This document shows, in pieces, positions 44,682 through 53,916 of a stretch of 62,573 nt of DNA; position 1 is the first letter of the stretch; each line of letters starts with the position of its first letter. Below the pieces are notes generated by a model. The model worked only from the letters and a program-made list of their open reading frames with translations. It searched no databases and was not told the origin of the DNA. The DNA comes from Paenibacillus pini JCM 16418 (GTDB taxonomy: Bacteria > Bacillota > Bacilli > Paenibacillales > Paenibacillaceae): contig NZ_BAVZ01000020.1 in the NCBI RefSeq assembly GCF_000576305.1, forward strand, positions 1-62,573, read 5' to 3'. A program made the translations under genes and the position numbers.

Positions 44682-45224
44682 ATGTCTCGTATTGGTCGCA
44701 AACCAATCTCAGTACCAAGTGGTGTGGATGTCACACTAAACAACACCGTGATCACTGTTAAAGGACCTAAAGGAACTCTGACTCGTGAACTTCATAAAGA
44801 CATGAAGGTAACGGTTGATAACAACGAAATCGTCGTTGAGCGCCCATCAGATAACAAAACGCATCGTTCCCTGCACGGAACGACTCGTAGCGTAGTCAGC
44901 AATATGGTGAGTGGTGTAACTGATGGATTTTCGAAATCTCTGGAATTGGTTGGGGTCGGATATCGTGCAAGTAAATCCGGAGATAAAATCGTTCTGAACG
45001 TTGGTTACTCTCATCCTGTTGAAATCACTCCAGAATCAGGTATCGAATTCGAATTACCTTCAAATACGAAAATCATCGTAAAAGGAATCGATAAAGAGCG
45101 CGTTGGTGAATACGCTGCTAAAATTCGTTCCGTACGCGAGCCTGAGCCTTACAAAGGTAAAGGTATTAAGTATGAAGGTGAACGTATTATCCGTAAGGAA
45201 GGTAAAGCTGGTAAGAAAAAATAA
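44682..45224 (+). CDS. rplF: Ribosomal protein L6
   Basis: 50S protein near the sarcin-ricin loop, 180 residues, two similar domains. SRIGRKPISVPSGV opens it and the C-terminal PEPYKGKGIKYEGE signature is present. ATG 44682 follows AAGGAGGTG. Confidence 0.97.
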   Translation: MSRIGRKPISVPSGVDVTLNNTVITVKGPKGTLTRELHKDMKVTVDNNEIVVERPSDNKTHRSLHGTTRSVVSNMVSGVTDGFSKSLELVGVGYRASKSGDKIVLNVGYSHPVEITPESGIEFELPSNTKIIVKGIDKERVGEYAAKIRSVREPEPYKGKGIKYEGERIIRKEGKAGKKK

Positions 45225-45307
45225 TATATTTTTTCTTGCTTGCTCTTTACCCCGTGCGTCTTAAAGTGAAGCTGTAATGGCAAACTGAAAGGAGTGAAAG
45301 GGAACTC

Positions 45308-45676
45308 ATGATTACAAAACAAGATAAGAACAAAGCTCGTGTAAGACGTCACCTGCGTGTCCGTAAGAAAATTGAAGGAACTGCAGAACGTCCTAGACTG
45401 AACGTTTTCCGTTCTTCTAAACATATGTATGCTCAACTGATTGATGACGTTGCTGGTGTAACAATCGTATCGGCATCTACAGTAGACAAAGAAATTAGCG
45501 AATCTATCAAAAACGGTGGCAGCGTAGAGTCTGCTCGTCAGGTTGGAGAATTGGTTGCTAAGCGTGCAAAAGATAAAGGCCACACTTCGGTTGTATTTGA
45601 CCGTGGAGGATATCTGTATCATGGACGAATTCAAGCATTAGCTGATGCAGCTCGTGAAGCTGGCTTAGAATTCTAG
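45308..45676 (+). CDS. rplR: Ribosomal protein L18
   Basis: Binds 5S rRNA with L5, 122 residues. The basic N-terminus (KARVRRHLRVRKKI) and RPRLNVFRSSKHMYAQ are typical. GAAAGGAGTG lies upstream, 83 bases after rplF. Confidence 0.97.
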   Translation: MITKQDKNKARVRRHLRVRKKIEGTAERPRLNVFRSSKHMYAQLIDDVAGVTIVSASTVDKEISESIKNGGSVESARQVGELVAKRAKDKGHTSVVFDRGGYLYHGRIQALADAAREAGLEF

Positions 45677-45702
45677 AATTTTTTAAAAAGGAGGTTAACG
45701 AC

Positions 45703-46200
45703 TTGCGTGTAGATCCGAATACTTTAGAACTGACTGAAAGAGTTGTAAATATTAACCGCGTTGCTAAAGTTGTAAAAGGTGGACGTCGCTTCAGCTTCAG
45801 CGCATTGGTTGTCGTCGGAGATGGCAAAGGCTACGTTGGTGCCGGTATCGGTAAAGCAGGCGAAGTACCTGACGCCATCCGTAAAGGCATTGATGATGCA
45901 AAGAAAAATCTTATTCACGTACCAATCGTAGGAACTTCGATTCCTCACTTGGTAACAGGTCACTTTGGCGCTGGACGCGTTCTTCTGAAGCCAGCTTCTG
46001 AAGGTACTGGTGTTATCGCTGGTGGTCCTGTACGTGCTGTACTGGAACTTGCTGGTGTAGGTGACATTTTGACAAAATCTTTGGGTTCTTCGAACTCCAT
46101 GAACATGGTCAATGCAACTTTAGAGGGCTTGTCCCGTCTGAAACGCATTGAGGAAGTTGCTAAATTGCGTGGCAAATCCGTCGAAGACCTACGCGGTTAA
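45703..46200 (+). CDS. rpsE: Ribosomal protein S5
   Basis: 30S protein for decoding accuracy, 165 residues. The S5 loop linked to spectinomycin (VVKGGRRFSFSALVVVGD) looks wild-type in length. TTG start after AAGGAGG. Confidence 0.97.
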   Translation: MRVDPNTLELTERVVNINRVAKVVKGGRRFSFSALVVVGDGKGYVGAGIGKAGEVPDAIRKGIDDAKKNLIHVPIVGTSIPHLVTGHFGAGRVLLKPASEGTGVIAGGPVRAVLELAGVGDILTKSLGSSNSMNMVNATLEGLSRLKRIEEVAKLRGKSVEDLRG

Positions 46201-46212
46201 GGAGGGAATGTC

Positions 46213-46398
46213 ATGGCTAAACTTCAAATCACCCTCGTTCGTAGTTTGATCGGTCGTCCTGAGACTCAACGTACGACTGTTAAAACACTTGGCTTGGGCA
46301 AAGTTAATTCAATTGTGGTTCATAACGACAATCCTGCTATTCGCGGAATGATCAATAAAGTGAACCATCTTGTATCTGTAACAGAAATTGAAGGTTAA
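46213..46398 (+). CDS. rpmD: Ribosomal protein L30
   Basis: 50S protein of 61 residues. QITLVRSLIGRPETQR and TVKTLGLGK are the family motifs. GGAGGGAATG precedes the ATG, directly after rpsE. Confidence 0.97.
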   Translation: MAKLQITLVRSLIGRPETQRTTVKTLGLGKVNSIVVHNDNPAIRGMINKVNHLVSVTEIEG

Positions 46399-46442
46399 TC
46401 TACTAAGATTAACCTAGAAATAATAAGGAGGTGCAACGAACG

Positions 46443-46883
46443 ATGAAGTTACACGAACTTTCTTCTGCTCCTGGTTCCCGTAAAGAACGCAAACGCGTTG
46501 GTCGCGGTCCAAGTAGTGGAACGGGTAAAACATCCGGTCGTGGTCATAAAGGACAAAACTCCCGCTCTGGCGGTGGCGTACGTCCTGGCTTTGAAGGCGG
46601 ACAAAACCCATTGTATCGTCGTTTGCCAAAACGTGGTTTCGTAAATCCTACGCGGAAAGAGTATGCGGTCATTAACATCGAGGAACTAAACAACTTTGCA
46701 GAAGGTACTGAAGTAACTCCTGAATTTTTGGTGGAGAGCGGCGTAGTTAAAAATACGAAGAGCGGCATCAAGATTCTTGGAAATGGTGAAGTAACCGTTA
46801 AACTATCTGTAAAAGCTAATAAGTTCTCTCAATCTGCGGTAGAGAAAATCGAGGCTGCCGGCGGTAAAACCGAGGTGATCTAA
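46443..46883 (+). CDS. rplO: Ribosomal protein L15
   Basis: 50S assembly protein, 146 residues, with the long Gly/Arg-rich N-terminal extension (GRGPSSGTGKTSGRGHKG). ATG 46443 follows AAGGAGGTG. Its last base is the first base of secY (TAATG), so they are coupled. Confidence 0.97.
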   Translation: MKLHELSSAPGSRKERKRVGRGPSSGTGKTSGRGHKGQNSRSGGGVRPGFEGGQNPLYRRLPKRGFVNPTRKEYAVINIEELNNFAEGTEVTPEFLVESGVVKNTKSGIKILGNGEVTVKLSVKANKFSQSAVEKIEAAGGKTEVI

Positions 46884-48184
46884 TGTTTAAGACCCTAAAG
46901 AATATATGGCGTGTTGCGGACCTACGTAAAAGAATTCTGTTCACCTTGTTAGTTCTCATCGTTTACCGTATTGGTTCGTTTGTTCCTGTTCCAGGTGTAG
47001 ACAAATCGGTTCTGACACAAGCGAATAATCAGCAAGGTAACGAATTATTTGGTCTTTTAAACACGTTCTCGGGTGGCGCGCTTCATCAATTCTCTATTCT
47101 CGCCCTCGGGATCATGCCGTATATTACCTCGTCCATTATTGTTCAGTTGTTGTCGATGGACGTTATTCCAAAGCTTGCTGAATGGGCAAAAGAAGGCGAG
47201 CATGGTAAAAAGAAATCGGCACAATTGACACGTTATGGTACGATAGTATTGGGCCTGATTCAGGCATTCGCCATGTCCATCGGGTTTAACCGAATGTACT
47301 CGGCCCAAATGATACCGAATGCCACATTTGTAGATTACCTGCTTATAGCGATTGTATTGACAGCCGGTACCGCATTCTTAATGTGGCTGGGTGAGCAAAT
47401 TACTGAAAAGGGTATCGGTAACGGTATCTCGATCATCATTTTTGCAGGGATTGTAGCTAATATCCCGATGTACATTCGTACTACGGCAACTTCAAATTTC
47501 ATTCAAGAAGGCCAGGTATTTATGAATACGATCAAAACGATTCTTGTTTTCATCGTAATCGTAGCGATCATTGCAGGTGTTATATACATCCAGCAAGCGA
47601 TTCGTAAAATCCCGGTGCAGTATGCAAAACGTGTGGTAGGAAACAAAATGTATGGTGGACAGAATACACATATTCCGCTTAAGATCAACGCGGCAGGTGT
47701 TATTCCAGTCATTTTCGCATCATCTTTGCTGCAGTTCCCAATTATTATTGCTAATTTTTGGTCAGGGCATGCTTGGGCAAAATGGGTCACCCAGAATCTA
47801 AGGTTCGACTATCCACTTGGAATGGTACTGTATGTCTTGATGATTATTGGATTTACGTTTTTCTACACATTCGTGCAGATGAATCCGAACCAAATGGCTG
47901 ACAACATGAAGAAAAACGGTGGTTATATTCCAGGTATTCGTCCTGGTAAAGCGACTGAGAAATATCTAACGCGGGTTCTGACTCGTCTTACAATGACGGG
48001 TGCAATTTTCCTGGCTGCAATATCTCTTCTACCTATTGGATTAGGAACGCTTGCTGGACTACCTAGCTCCGTTAAAATCGGAGGTACCACATTGCTCATC
48101 GTCATTGGTGTAGCATTGGATACGATGAAGACCATTGAAAGTCAATTGATTAAACGCCATTACAAAGGGTTTATCAATAAATAA
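46883..48184 (+). CDS. secY: Preprotein translocase channel SecY
   Basis: Central subunit of the Sec channel, 433 residues with ten predicted membrane segments. The start region LRKRILFTLLVLIVYRIGSF is helix 1; the C4/C5 cytoplasmic loops carry the conserved Arg residues (YAKRVVGNKMYGGQ and GIRPGKATEKYL). It is in the spc operon and its start overlaps the rplO stop. Confidence 0.97.
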   Translation: MFKTLKNIWRVADLRKRILFTLLVLIVYRIGSFVPVPGVDKSVLTQANNQQGNELFGLLNTFSGGALHQFSILALGIMPYITSSIIVQLLSMDVIPKLAEWAKEGEHGKKKSAQLTRYGTIVLGLIQAFAMSIGFNRMYSAQMIPNATFVDYLLIAIVLTAGTAFLMWLGEQITEKGIGNGISIIIFAGIVANIPMYIRTTATSNFIQEGQVFMNTIKTILVFIVIVAIIAGVIYIQQAIRKIPVQYAKRVVGNKMYGGQNTHIPLKINAAGVIPVIFASSLLQFPIIIANFWSGHAWAKWVTQNLRFDYPLGMVLYVLMIIGFTFFYTFVQMNPNQMADNMKKNGGYIPGIRPGKATEKYLTRVLTRLTMTGAIFLAAISLLPIGLGTLAGLPSSVKIGGTTLLIVIGVALDTMKTIESQLIKRHYKGFINK

Positions 48185-48271
48185 GTAATAGGTCCGGCGA
48201 AGTTGACTGAACTTCCCGGTACTTATTGCGTTGTTTCTTGTAAAGGTCAGTGTCGGAGGGAGTGACGAAAC

Positions 48272-48916
48272 GTGAACATTATATTCATGGGCCCTCCTGG
48301 GGCAGGAAAAGGAACACAAGCAGAAATGATCGTGAATGAATTTGGTATTCCTCACATTTCAACAGGCGATGCATTTCGTCTGGCGATTAAACAGGAGACT
48401 CCCATTGGGATTAAAGCTAAAGAATTCATGGATCAAGGTCTGTTGGTACCAGATGATGTAACAATCGGGATTGTAGAGGAACGTCTGCAGCAGTCCGATT
48501 GCGAAAAAGGTTTCTTATTGGACGGTTTTCCAAGAACCCTTTCGCAAGCGGAAGCGCTGGATGGAATTCTAAGCAGACTCCATACAAAACTTGATCATGT
48601 CATCAACTTGAAAGTAGACCGCGACAAATTAATGGCACGCTTAACTGGGCGCCGTATTTGTAAAAACTGTGGAGCTACGTACCATGTGATCTTCAACCCG
48701 CCTAAGCAGGAAGGGATATGTGATAAATGCGGGGGCGAATTATACCAACGTTCAGATGACAACGAAGAGAGCGTCGGTACTCGTCTTGACGAATATATCA
48801 ACAAAACTGCACCACTCCTTGCATTTTATGAGAACAAAGATCTATTGCGTCAGATCGATGGTGAAAAGGAAATCGGAACGGTTTCATCTGAAATCGCAAC
48901 GATACTGCGGGGTTAG
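48272..48916 (+). CDS. adk: Adenylate kinase
   Basis: Converts AMP and ATP to two ADP; 214 residues. P-loop GPPGAGKGTQ near residue 7, NMP-binding STGDAFR, and a long LID with four cysteines (CKNC and CDKC) for zinc, the Gram-positive form. GTG start after GGAGGGAG. map follows after five bases. Confidence 0.97.
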   Translation: MNIIFMGPPGAGKGTQAEMIVNEFGIPHISTGDAFRLAIKQETPIGIKAKEFMDQGLLVPDDVTIGIVEERLQQSDCEKGFLLDGFPRTLSQAEALDGILSRLHTKLDHVINLKVDRDKLMARLTGRRICKNCGATYHVIFNPPKQEGICDKCGGELYQRSDDNEESVGTRLDEYINKTAPLLAFYENKDLLRQIDGEKEIGTVSSEIATILRG

Positions 48917-48921
48917 TCGTA

Positions 48922-49674
48922 ATGATCATTTGTAAGTCCGAAACAGAACTGGGCTTTATGCGAGAAGCAGGGCGAATTGTGGCTGAATGCCACCGTCTTA
49001 TGGCAAAGCATATTGAACCGGGTATTACGACCGGGGAACTAGACCGTATTGCCGACCAATACATTCGTAGTCAACAATCACTGCCTTCTTTTAAGGGCTA
49101 CAATGGTTTTCCTGCCAGCATTTGCGCTTCAGTCAACGATCAATTGGTGCACGGTTTTCCCGGCAAACGCAAATTAAACGAAGGCGACATTATAACGCTA
49201 GACATTGGTGCGCAGTACCGTGGTTATCATGGAGACTCCGCTTGGACTTATCCTGTAGGCAAGATTTCGGATGAGGCTCAGCGACTGCTGGACATTACTG
49301 AACAATCTTTGTATGCAGGGTTAGAACTTGTCAAACCAGATGTGCGCTTGTTTACGATTTCTCATGCCATTCAACGTGTTGTTGAAGACGCTGGCTTCTC
49401 GATTGTTCGGGAGTATGTCGGTCATGGTGTTGGGGCAGAACTGCATGAAGAACCAAGTATTCCGAACTTTGGCTTACCGGATCGCGGACCGCGTTTGAAG
49501 CCTGGCATGGTCTTAGCTATCGAGCCAATGGTGAACGTTGGTTCGAGATACGTGAAGACGCTGGAAGATAACTGGACGGTTGTTACGGTGGATGGATCCT
49601 TGTGCGCTCATTTTGAGCACACGGTGGCTGTTACACCAGATGGTATGGAAATTTTTACGAAACTGGATCTGTAG
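48922..49674 (+). CDS. map: Methionine aminopeptidase, type I
   Basis: Removes initiator Met from new proteins; 250 residues. The five metal ligands are recognisable in DIGAQYRGYHGD, GHGVG, EPMVNVG and FEHTVAV. It starts five bases after adk, with translation likely coupled. Next is the KOW protein gene. Confidence 0.96.
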   Translation: MIICKSETELGFMREAGRIVAECHRLMAKHIEPGITTGELDRIADQYIRSQQSLPSFKGYNGFPASICASVNDQLVHGFPGKRKLNEGDIITLDIGAQYRGYHGDSAWTYPVGKISDEAQRLLDITEQSLYAGLELVKPDVRLFTISHAIQRVVEDAGFSIVREYVGHGVGAELHEEPSIPNFGLPDRGPRLKPGMVLAIEPMVNVGSRYVKTLEDNWTVVTVDGSLCAHFEHTVAVTPDGMEIFTKLDL

Positions 49675-49684
49675 GTGAGGTATT

Positions 49685-49993
49685 TTGAGTAATCAAAGCA
49701 GCCTGCAAATCGGTCAAATTGTAAAAATCCTGAAAGGCAAAGATGCTGGACAGATCGCCATTATCGTCTCAGTTGAAGACAGTAGGTTTGTGTATATTGC
49801 GGATGGGGACAAACGGAAGTTTGACCAGCGGAAGAAGAAAAACCTTCTTCACTTGGAACCTCAGCCCTTCGTCAGTAGTGAGGTTGTAGACAGTTTAAAT
49901 GAAAGCGGTCGGGTCACGAATGGAAAACTGCGTTTTGCAGTTTTGAAGTTTATGAAGTCCACCGAATCCAAAACTGAAGAGAGAGGAGACTAA
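49685..49993 (+). CDS. KOW-domain RNA-binding protein, L14e-like
   Basis: Small basic protein of 102 residues. The N-terminal KOW motif (IGQIVKILKGKDAGQIAIIV) resembles archaeal/eukaryotic ribosomal L14e/L6e/L27e proteins, as does the Bacillus ybzG product at the same place between map and infA. A ribosome or RNA-binding role is likely but not established. TTG start after GTGAGGT. Confidence 0.85.
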   Translation: MSNQSSLQIGQIVKILKGKDAGQIAIIVSVEDSRFVYIADGDKRKFDQRKKKNLLHLEPQPFVSSEVVDSLNESGRVTNGKLRFAVLKFMKSTESKTEERGD

Positions 49994-49995
49994 CT

Positions 49996-50211
49996 GTGGC
50001 CAAAGAAGATGTAATTGAAGTTGAAGGTACGGTACTTGAACCTTTGCCGAATGCAACGTTCAAAGTTGAGCTTGAGAATGGTCATCAAATACTCGCTCAT
50101 GTTTCTGGGAAGCTACGGATGCACTTTATCCGTATTCTGACAGGTGACAAAGTGGTTATACAGTTATCACCTTATGATTTAACCAAAGGGCGTATAACTT
50201 ATCGTAAATAG
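49996..50211 (+). CDS. infA: Translation initiation factor IF-1
   Basis: OB-fold factor occupying the A site during initiation, 71 residues. The EVEGTVLEPLPNATFKVEL core and SPYDLTKGRI end are typical. GTG start, two bases after the preceding gene, with GAGAGGAG upstream. Confidence 0.97.
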   Translation: MAKEDVIEVEGTVLEPLPNATFKVELENGHQILAHVSGKLRMHFIRILTGDKVVIQLSPYDLTKGRITYRK

Positions 50212-50356
50212 ATAATCTGTTTTCTTCGGAAAGCGATTAGGATGTGAATTCATCCATATTGTTAGACTTAATATTTGTATCAGTAACATGGTTTGAATCT
50301 AAGCAAGTCCTTACGAAGTGAGTTTTGCTCGGCAAAACTTGAGGGAGGTAATTAAC

Positions 50357-50470
50357 ATGAAGGTGAGACCTTCTGTAAAACCAATGTGCGAAAAATGTAA
50401 AGTTATTCGTCGCAAGGGAACTGTAATGGTTATCTGTGAAAACCCGAAACACAAACAAAAACAAGGTTAA
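50357..50470 (+). CDS. rpmJ: Ribosomal protein L36
   Basis: 37-residue zinc-ribbon protein of the 50S subunit (MKVRPSVKPMCEKCKV). C11, C14, C27 and H32 are the zinc ligands of the C-plus form. GAGGGAGG precedes ATG 50357. It was too short for simple ORF cut-offs. The 145-base gap before it carries an AAGTGAGTTTTGC / GCAAAACTT inverted repeat. Confidence 0.96.
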   Translation: MKVRPSVKPMCEKCKVIRRKGTVMVICENPKHKQKQG

Positions 50471-50489
50471 GAAGGGGGTGTAGCGTAAA

Positions 50490-50858
50490 ATGGCTCGTAT
50501 AGCTGGTGTGGATTTACCACGTGATAAACGCGTTGAGATCGCCTTGACTTACATTTTCGGGATTGGTAAAACAACTTCCCAGAAAATTTTGAACTCTACA
50601 GGCATCAATCGGGACACTCGTGTCCGCGATTTGACGGAAGATGAAGTCAGCAAATTGCGCGAATCGATCGACAAAACGGTTAAAGTAGAAGGCGACCTGC
50701 GTCGTGAAATTTCTTTAAATATTAAACGTCTAGTAGAAATCGGATGTTATCGTGGAGTACGTCATCGCCGCGGTCTACCGGTTCGTGGACAACGTACCAA
50801 GACGAATGCTCGTACACGTAAAGGCCCTCGTCGTACTGTAGCGAACAAGAAGAAATAA
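50490..50858 (+). CDS. rpsM: Ribosomal protein S13
   Basis: 30S head protein bridging to L5, 122 residues. ARIAGVDLPRDKRVEIAL and the C-terminal RTKTNARTRKGPRR tail are typical. AGAAGGGGGTG precedes the ATG. Confidence 0.97.
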   Translation: MARIAGVDLPRDKRVEIALTYIFGIGKTTSQKILNSTGINRDTRVRDLTEDEVSKLRESIDKTVKVEGDLRREISLNIKRLVEIGCYRGVRHRRGLPVRGQRTKTNARTRKGPRRTVANKKK

Positions 50859-50877
50859 TAAGGGGGGATAAAAGACA

Positions 50878-51273
<396 letters not shown>

Positions 51274-51405
51274 TTGAAGTCAACCTGGAATGTGGTATAA
51301 ATCCGGCACAATCTGCTAATAATGGTTGTTTAGGCATACTACATGTTTACACAAGATAAGGTGACAGTTTCATATAGGAGCGACGTTTGAAGGAGGGGTA
51401 CTTGC

Positions 51406-52350
51406 GTGATTGAAATCGAAAAACCGAAAATTGAGACCGTAGACGTCAGTGAAGACGGAGCTTATGGAAAGTTTGTCGTAGAACCGCTTGAAAGAGGATA
51501 TGGTATGACTTTGGGGAATTCACTTCGCCGAATTCTACTATCCTCGCTACCAGGCGCAGCCGTAACATCTGTTCAGATTGACGGCGTTCTGCACGAATTC
51601 TCAACGGTCCCGGGTGTAATGGAAGACGTAACGGAGATTATTCTGAACCTGAAAGCTCTTTCGCTTAAAATTCATTCTGATGAAGAGAAAGTCTTCGAGA
51701 TTGATGCTGAAGGCGAAGGCGTTGTTACGGCAGCTGATATCCGCGCGGACAGTGATGTAGAAATTCTAAATCCTGACCTGCATATCGCTACTATGGGTCC
51801 AGGAGCTAGACTCCACATGCGTATTTTTGCTAATCGCGGTCGCGGCTATGTACAGGCAGACAAGAACAAGCGTGATGATCAGCCGATTGGCGTCATCCCG
51901 GTCGATTCTATCTATACCCCAATTAGCCGTGTCAACTATGGCGTGGAAAATACGCGGGTTGGTCAAGTGACCAACTATGATAAATTGACGTTTGAAGTAT
52001 GGACTGATGGTAGCATCAGACCAGAAGAGGCTGTAAGCCTCGGCGCCAAAATTTTGACCGAGCATGTGATGCTGTTCGTGGGTCTCACGGATGAAGCGAA
52101 AGATGCTGAAATTATGGTTGAAAAAGAAGAAGACAAAAAAGAAAAAGTGCTTGAGATGACAATCGAAGAGCTGGATCTTTCTGTTCGTTCCTACAACTGC
52201 CTTAAACGTGCTGGTATTAATACAGTACAAGAGCTTACCACTAAAACTGAAGAAGATATGATGAAGGTTCGTAACTTGGGCCGCAAATCTTTGGAAGAAG
52301 TTCAGGAAAAGCTTGAGGAACTTGGTTTAGGTCTCCGTACTGAAGAATAG
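51406..52350 (+). CDS. rpoA: RNA polymerase alpha subunit
   Basis: Assembly platform of RNA polymerase, 314 residues. N-terminal domain with GMTLGNSLRRILLSSLPG; an acidic linker rich in Glu/Lys (about 233-247); C-terminal DNA- and activator-binding domain with SYNCLKRAGINTVQEL. GTG start after AAGGAGGGG. A 132-base gap precedes it, in which I see no clear promoter. Confidence 0.97.
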   Translation: MIEIEKPKIETVDVSEDGAYGKFVVEPLERGYGMTLGNSLRRILLSSLPGAAVTSVQIDGVLHEFSTVPGVMEDVTEIILNLKALSLKIHSDEEKVFEIDAEGEGVVTAADIRADSDVEILNPDLHIATMGPGARLHMRIFANRGRGYVQADKNKRDDQPIGVIPVDSIYTPISRVNYGVENTRVGQVTNYDKLTFEVWTDGSIRPEEAVSLGAKILTEHVMLFVGLTDEAKDAEIMVEKEEDKKEKVLEMTIEELDLSVRSYNCLKRAGINTVQELTTKTEEDMMKVRNLGRKSLEEVQEKLEELGLGLRTEE

Positions 52351-52385
52351 CTTCTTAGATTTGTTAGCGAAGGAGGGGAAAATAC

Positions 52386-52751
52386 ATGGCATACCAAAAG
52401 TTGGGCCGCGATTCCAGCGCACGTAAAGCATTGTTCCGTGACCTGGTGACCGACCTGTTCTTATATGAACGTATTCAAACGACTGAAGCGAAAGCAAAAG
52501 AGGTTCGCTCTATCGCTGAAAAACTGATCACTAAAGCGAAAAAGGGAGATCTTCATGCCCGTCGTCAAGTGGCAGCATTCGTTCGTCGTGAAACTGTTGA
52601 CGGTGAGCAAGATGCTATTCAGAAATTGTTTAGCGATCTAGCTCCACGTTACGCAGAGCGTCCAGGTGGATACACTCGTATCTTGAAACTGGGACCACGC
52701 CGCGGAGACGCAGCACCTATGGTTTATTTGGAACTGGTTGATCGCGCGTAG
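52386..52751 (+). CDS. rplQ: Ribosomal protein L17
   Basis: 50S protein of 121 residues with the KLGRDSSARKALFRDLVTDL opening. GAAGGAGGGG precedes the ATG. It is last in the alpha operon and is followed by a terminator rather than by the ECF transporter genes common in Bacillus. Confidence 0.97.
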   Translation: MAYQKLGRDSSARKALFRDLVTDLFLYERIQTTEAKAKEVRSIAEKLITKAKKGDLHARRQVAAFVRRETVDGEQDAIQKLFSDLAPRYAERPGGYTRILKLGPRRGDAAPMVYLELVDRA

Positions 52752-52768
52752 GATAGATGAGGATAAGG

Positions 52769-52812
52769 AAAGGGTGGAAGGAATCATTGGATTCTGATCA
52801 AACCCTTTTTTC
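52769..52812 (+). terminator. Terminator of the alpha operon
   Basis: AAAGGGT (52769-52775) pairs with ACCCTTT (52802-52808) around an inner GAATC/GATTC helix; T-run follows. Confidence 0.75.
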
Positions 52813-52827
52813 TCGTCATAGACGGGA

Positions 52828-52856
52828 GAGAGGCTCCGTAAGGAGCTTCTTTTTAT
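52828..52856 (+). terminator. Second terminator-like hairpin
   Basis: A ten-pair stem (52828-52837 with 52842-52851) with a GTAA loop and T-run, lying 16 bases after the first terminator. Confidence 0.75.
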
Positions 52857-52870
52857 GACCATTATTTAAA

Positions 52871-52907
52871 GAAACGGCATCGCCGTCTTTTACGGTGATG
52901 CCGTTTC
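52871..52907. repeat. Perfect 16-bp hairpin, third in series
   Basis: GAAACGGCATCGCCGT pairs over its full length (one G-U) with 52892-52907, leaving a 5-base loop. The tail on the plus strand is short in T; the minus strand has TTTC then TTTAAAT. It may be a bidirectional terminator or a dispersed palindromic element. Confidence 0.6.
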
Positions 52908-52956
52908 TGCATTTATGGTCAACACGCGGTTTGGATACAGGAGGTTTACAATTGGA

Positions 52957-53742
52957 ATGCGTAACCTGTGTATGAAAGTTAGTTATGACGGTAGTCGGTA
53001 TTGCGGTTTTCAGACCCAGCCCAAGGGGAGTACGGTGCAGGATTGTCTCGAGAAAGCAATTATGCTTTTGACAGGAGAAGAGTTGAAAATTTTGGCCTCG
53101 GGTCGTACAGATGCAGGTGTGCATGCTTATGGCCAAGTGTTCAATTTTTTAACATCTTCTAAGATCCCTATAGAACGTTGGTGCATTGCACTCAATACCC
53201 GCTTGCCTGAGGATATCATTGTTAGAGATGCGGTAGAGGTTCCACTTGCGTTTCATTCGAGACATTCGGCGAAACGTAAAACATATCGCTACACCATCAA
53301 TGCTAACCAGTTTCCAGATGTGTTCCAGCGGAAGATGCAGTATCATCATTCAGGGAAGCTGAATGTGCCGGCGATGGCTGAAGGACTAAAGTATCTGATT
53401 GGAACGTTTGACTTTTCTTCCTTCGCATCACGACATTCTACTAAGCCTTCTCATGTTCGTACTGTCTTCGATGCGCACATTGTAGTTGATGACTCTATGT
53501 GTCGTCCTAATTCTAGGGATCAGGGATTAATTCATATGTATATTACCGGTAGTGGTTTCCTGCAGCACATGGTAAGAATTATCATGGGAACACTGCTTGA
53601 AATTGGCGAAGGTAAGAAACTACCTAAAGAAATGCCTCAGATTCTCGAGATGATGGACAGATCAAAGGCAGGGCCAACAGCGGTTTCCAAGGGATTAGTT
53701 CTCTGGAATGTGGACTATGGGGAATTGTTTGAAAATTATTAA
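52957..53742 (+). CDS. truA: tRNA pseudouridine(38-40) synthase
   Basis: Isomerises uridines 38-40 of tRNA anticodon stems, 261 residues. The catalytic Asp is in ASGRTDAGVHA near residue 53. The start is taken as ATG 52957, about 12 bases after AGGAGG; the upstream in-frame start at 52915 precedes that ribosome site. It has lost the usual ECF transporter neighbours and is followed by rplM-rpsI. Confidence 0.93.
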   Translation: MRNLCMKVSYDGSRYCGFQTQPKGSTVQDCLEKAIMLLTGEELKILASGRTDAGVHAYGQVFNFLTSSKIPIERWCIALNTRLPEDIIVRDAVEVPLAFHSRHSAKRKTYRYTINANQFPDVFQRKMQYHHSGKLNVPAMAEGLKYLIGTFDFSSFASRHSTKPSHVRTVFDAHIVVDDSMCRPNSRDQGLIHMYITGSGFLQHMVRIIMGTLLEIGEGKKLPKEMPQILEMMDRSKAGPTAVSKGLVLWNVDYGELFENY

Positions 53743-53916
53743 AATACAGCTTGCGATTTATAGGCCTATACTGTAAAATAAAAGTTGTGTTTTCTTAATG
53801 GCTTTCCCACAGCCCCATTTAAGAGATTGCAAACAACCTAACGTTAATAATGAGTTACAATGACCGAATATAAATATCAAGTTTGACTTTTCGACGAAAA
53901 CAAGGAGGAACTATTC

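Noticed and set aside
53827..53861. Promoter for rplM-rpsI
   Set aside because: TTGCAA and TACAAT are 23 bases apart, too far for sigma-A; no better pair was found.
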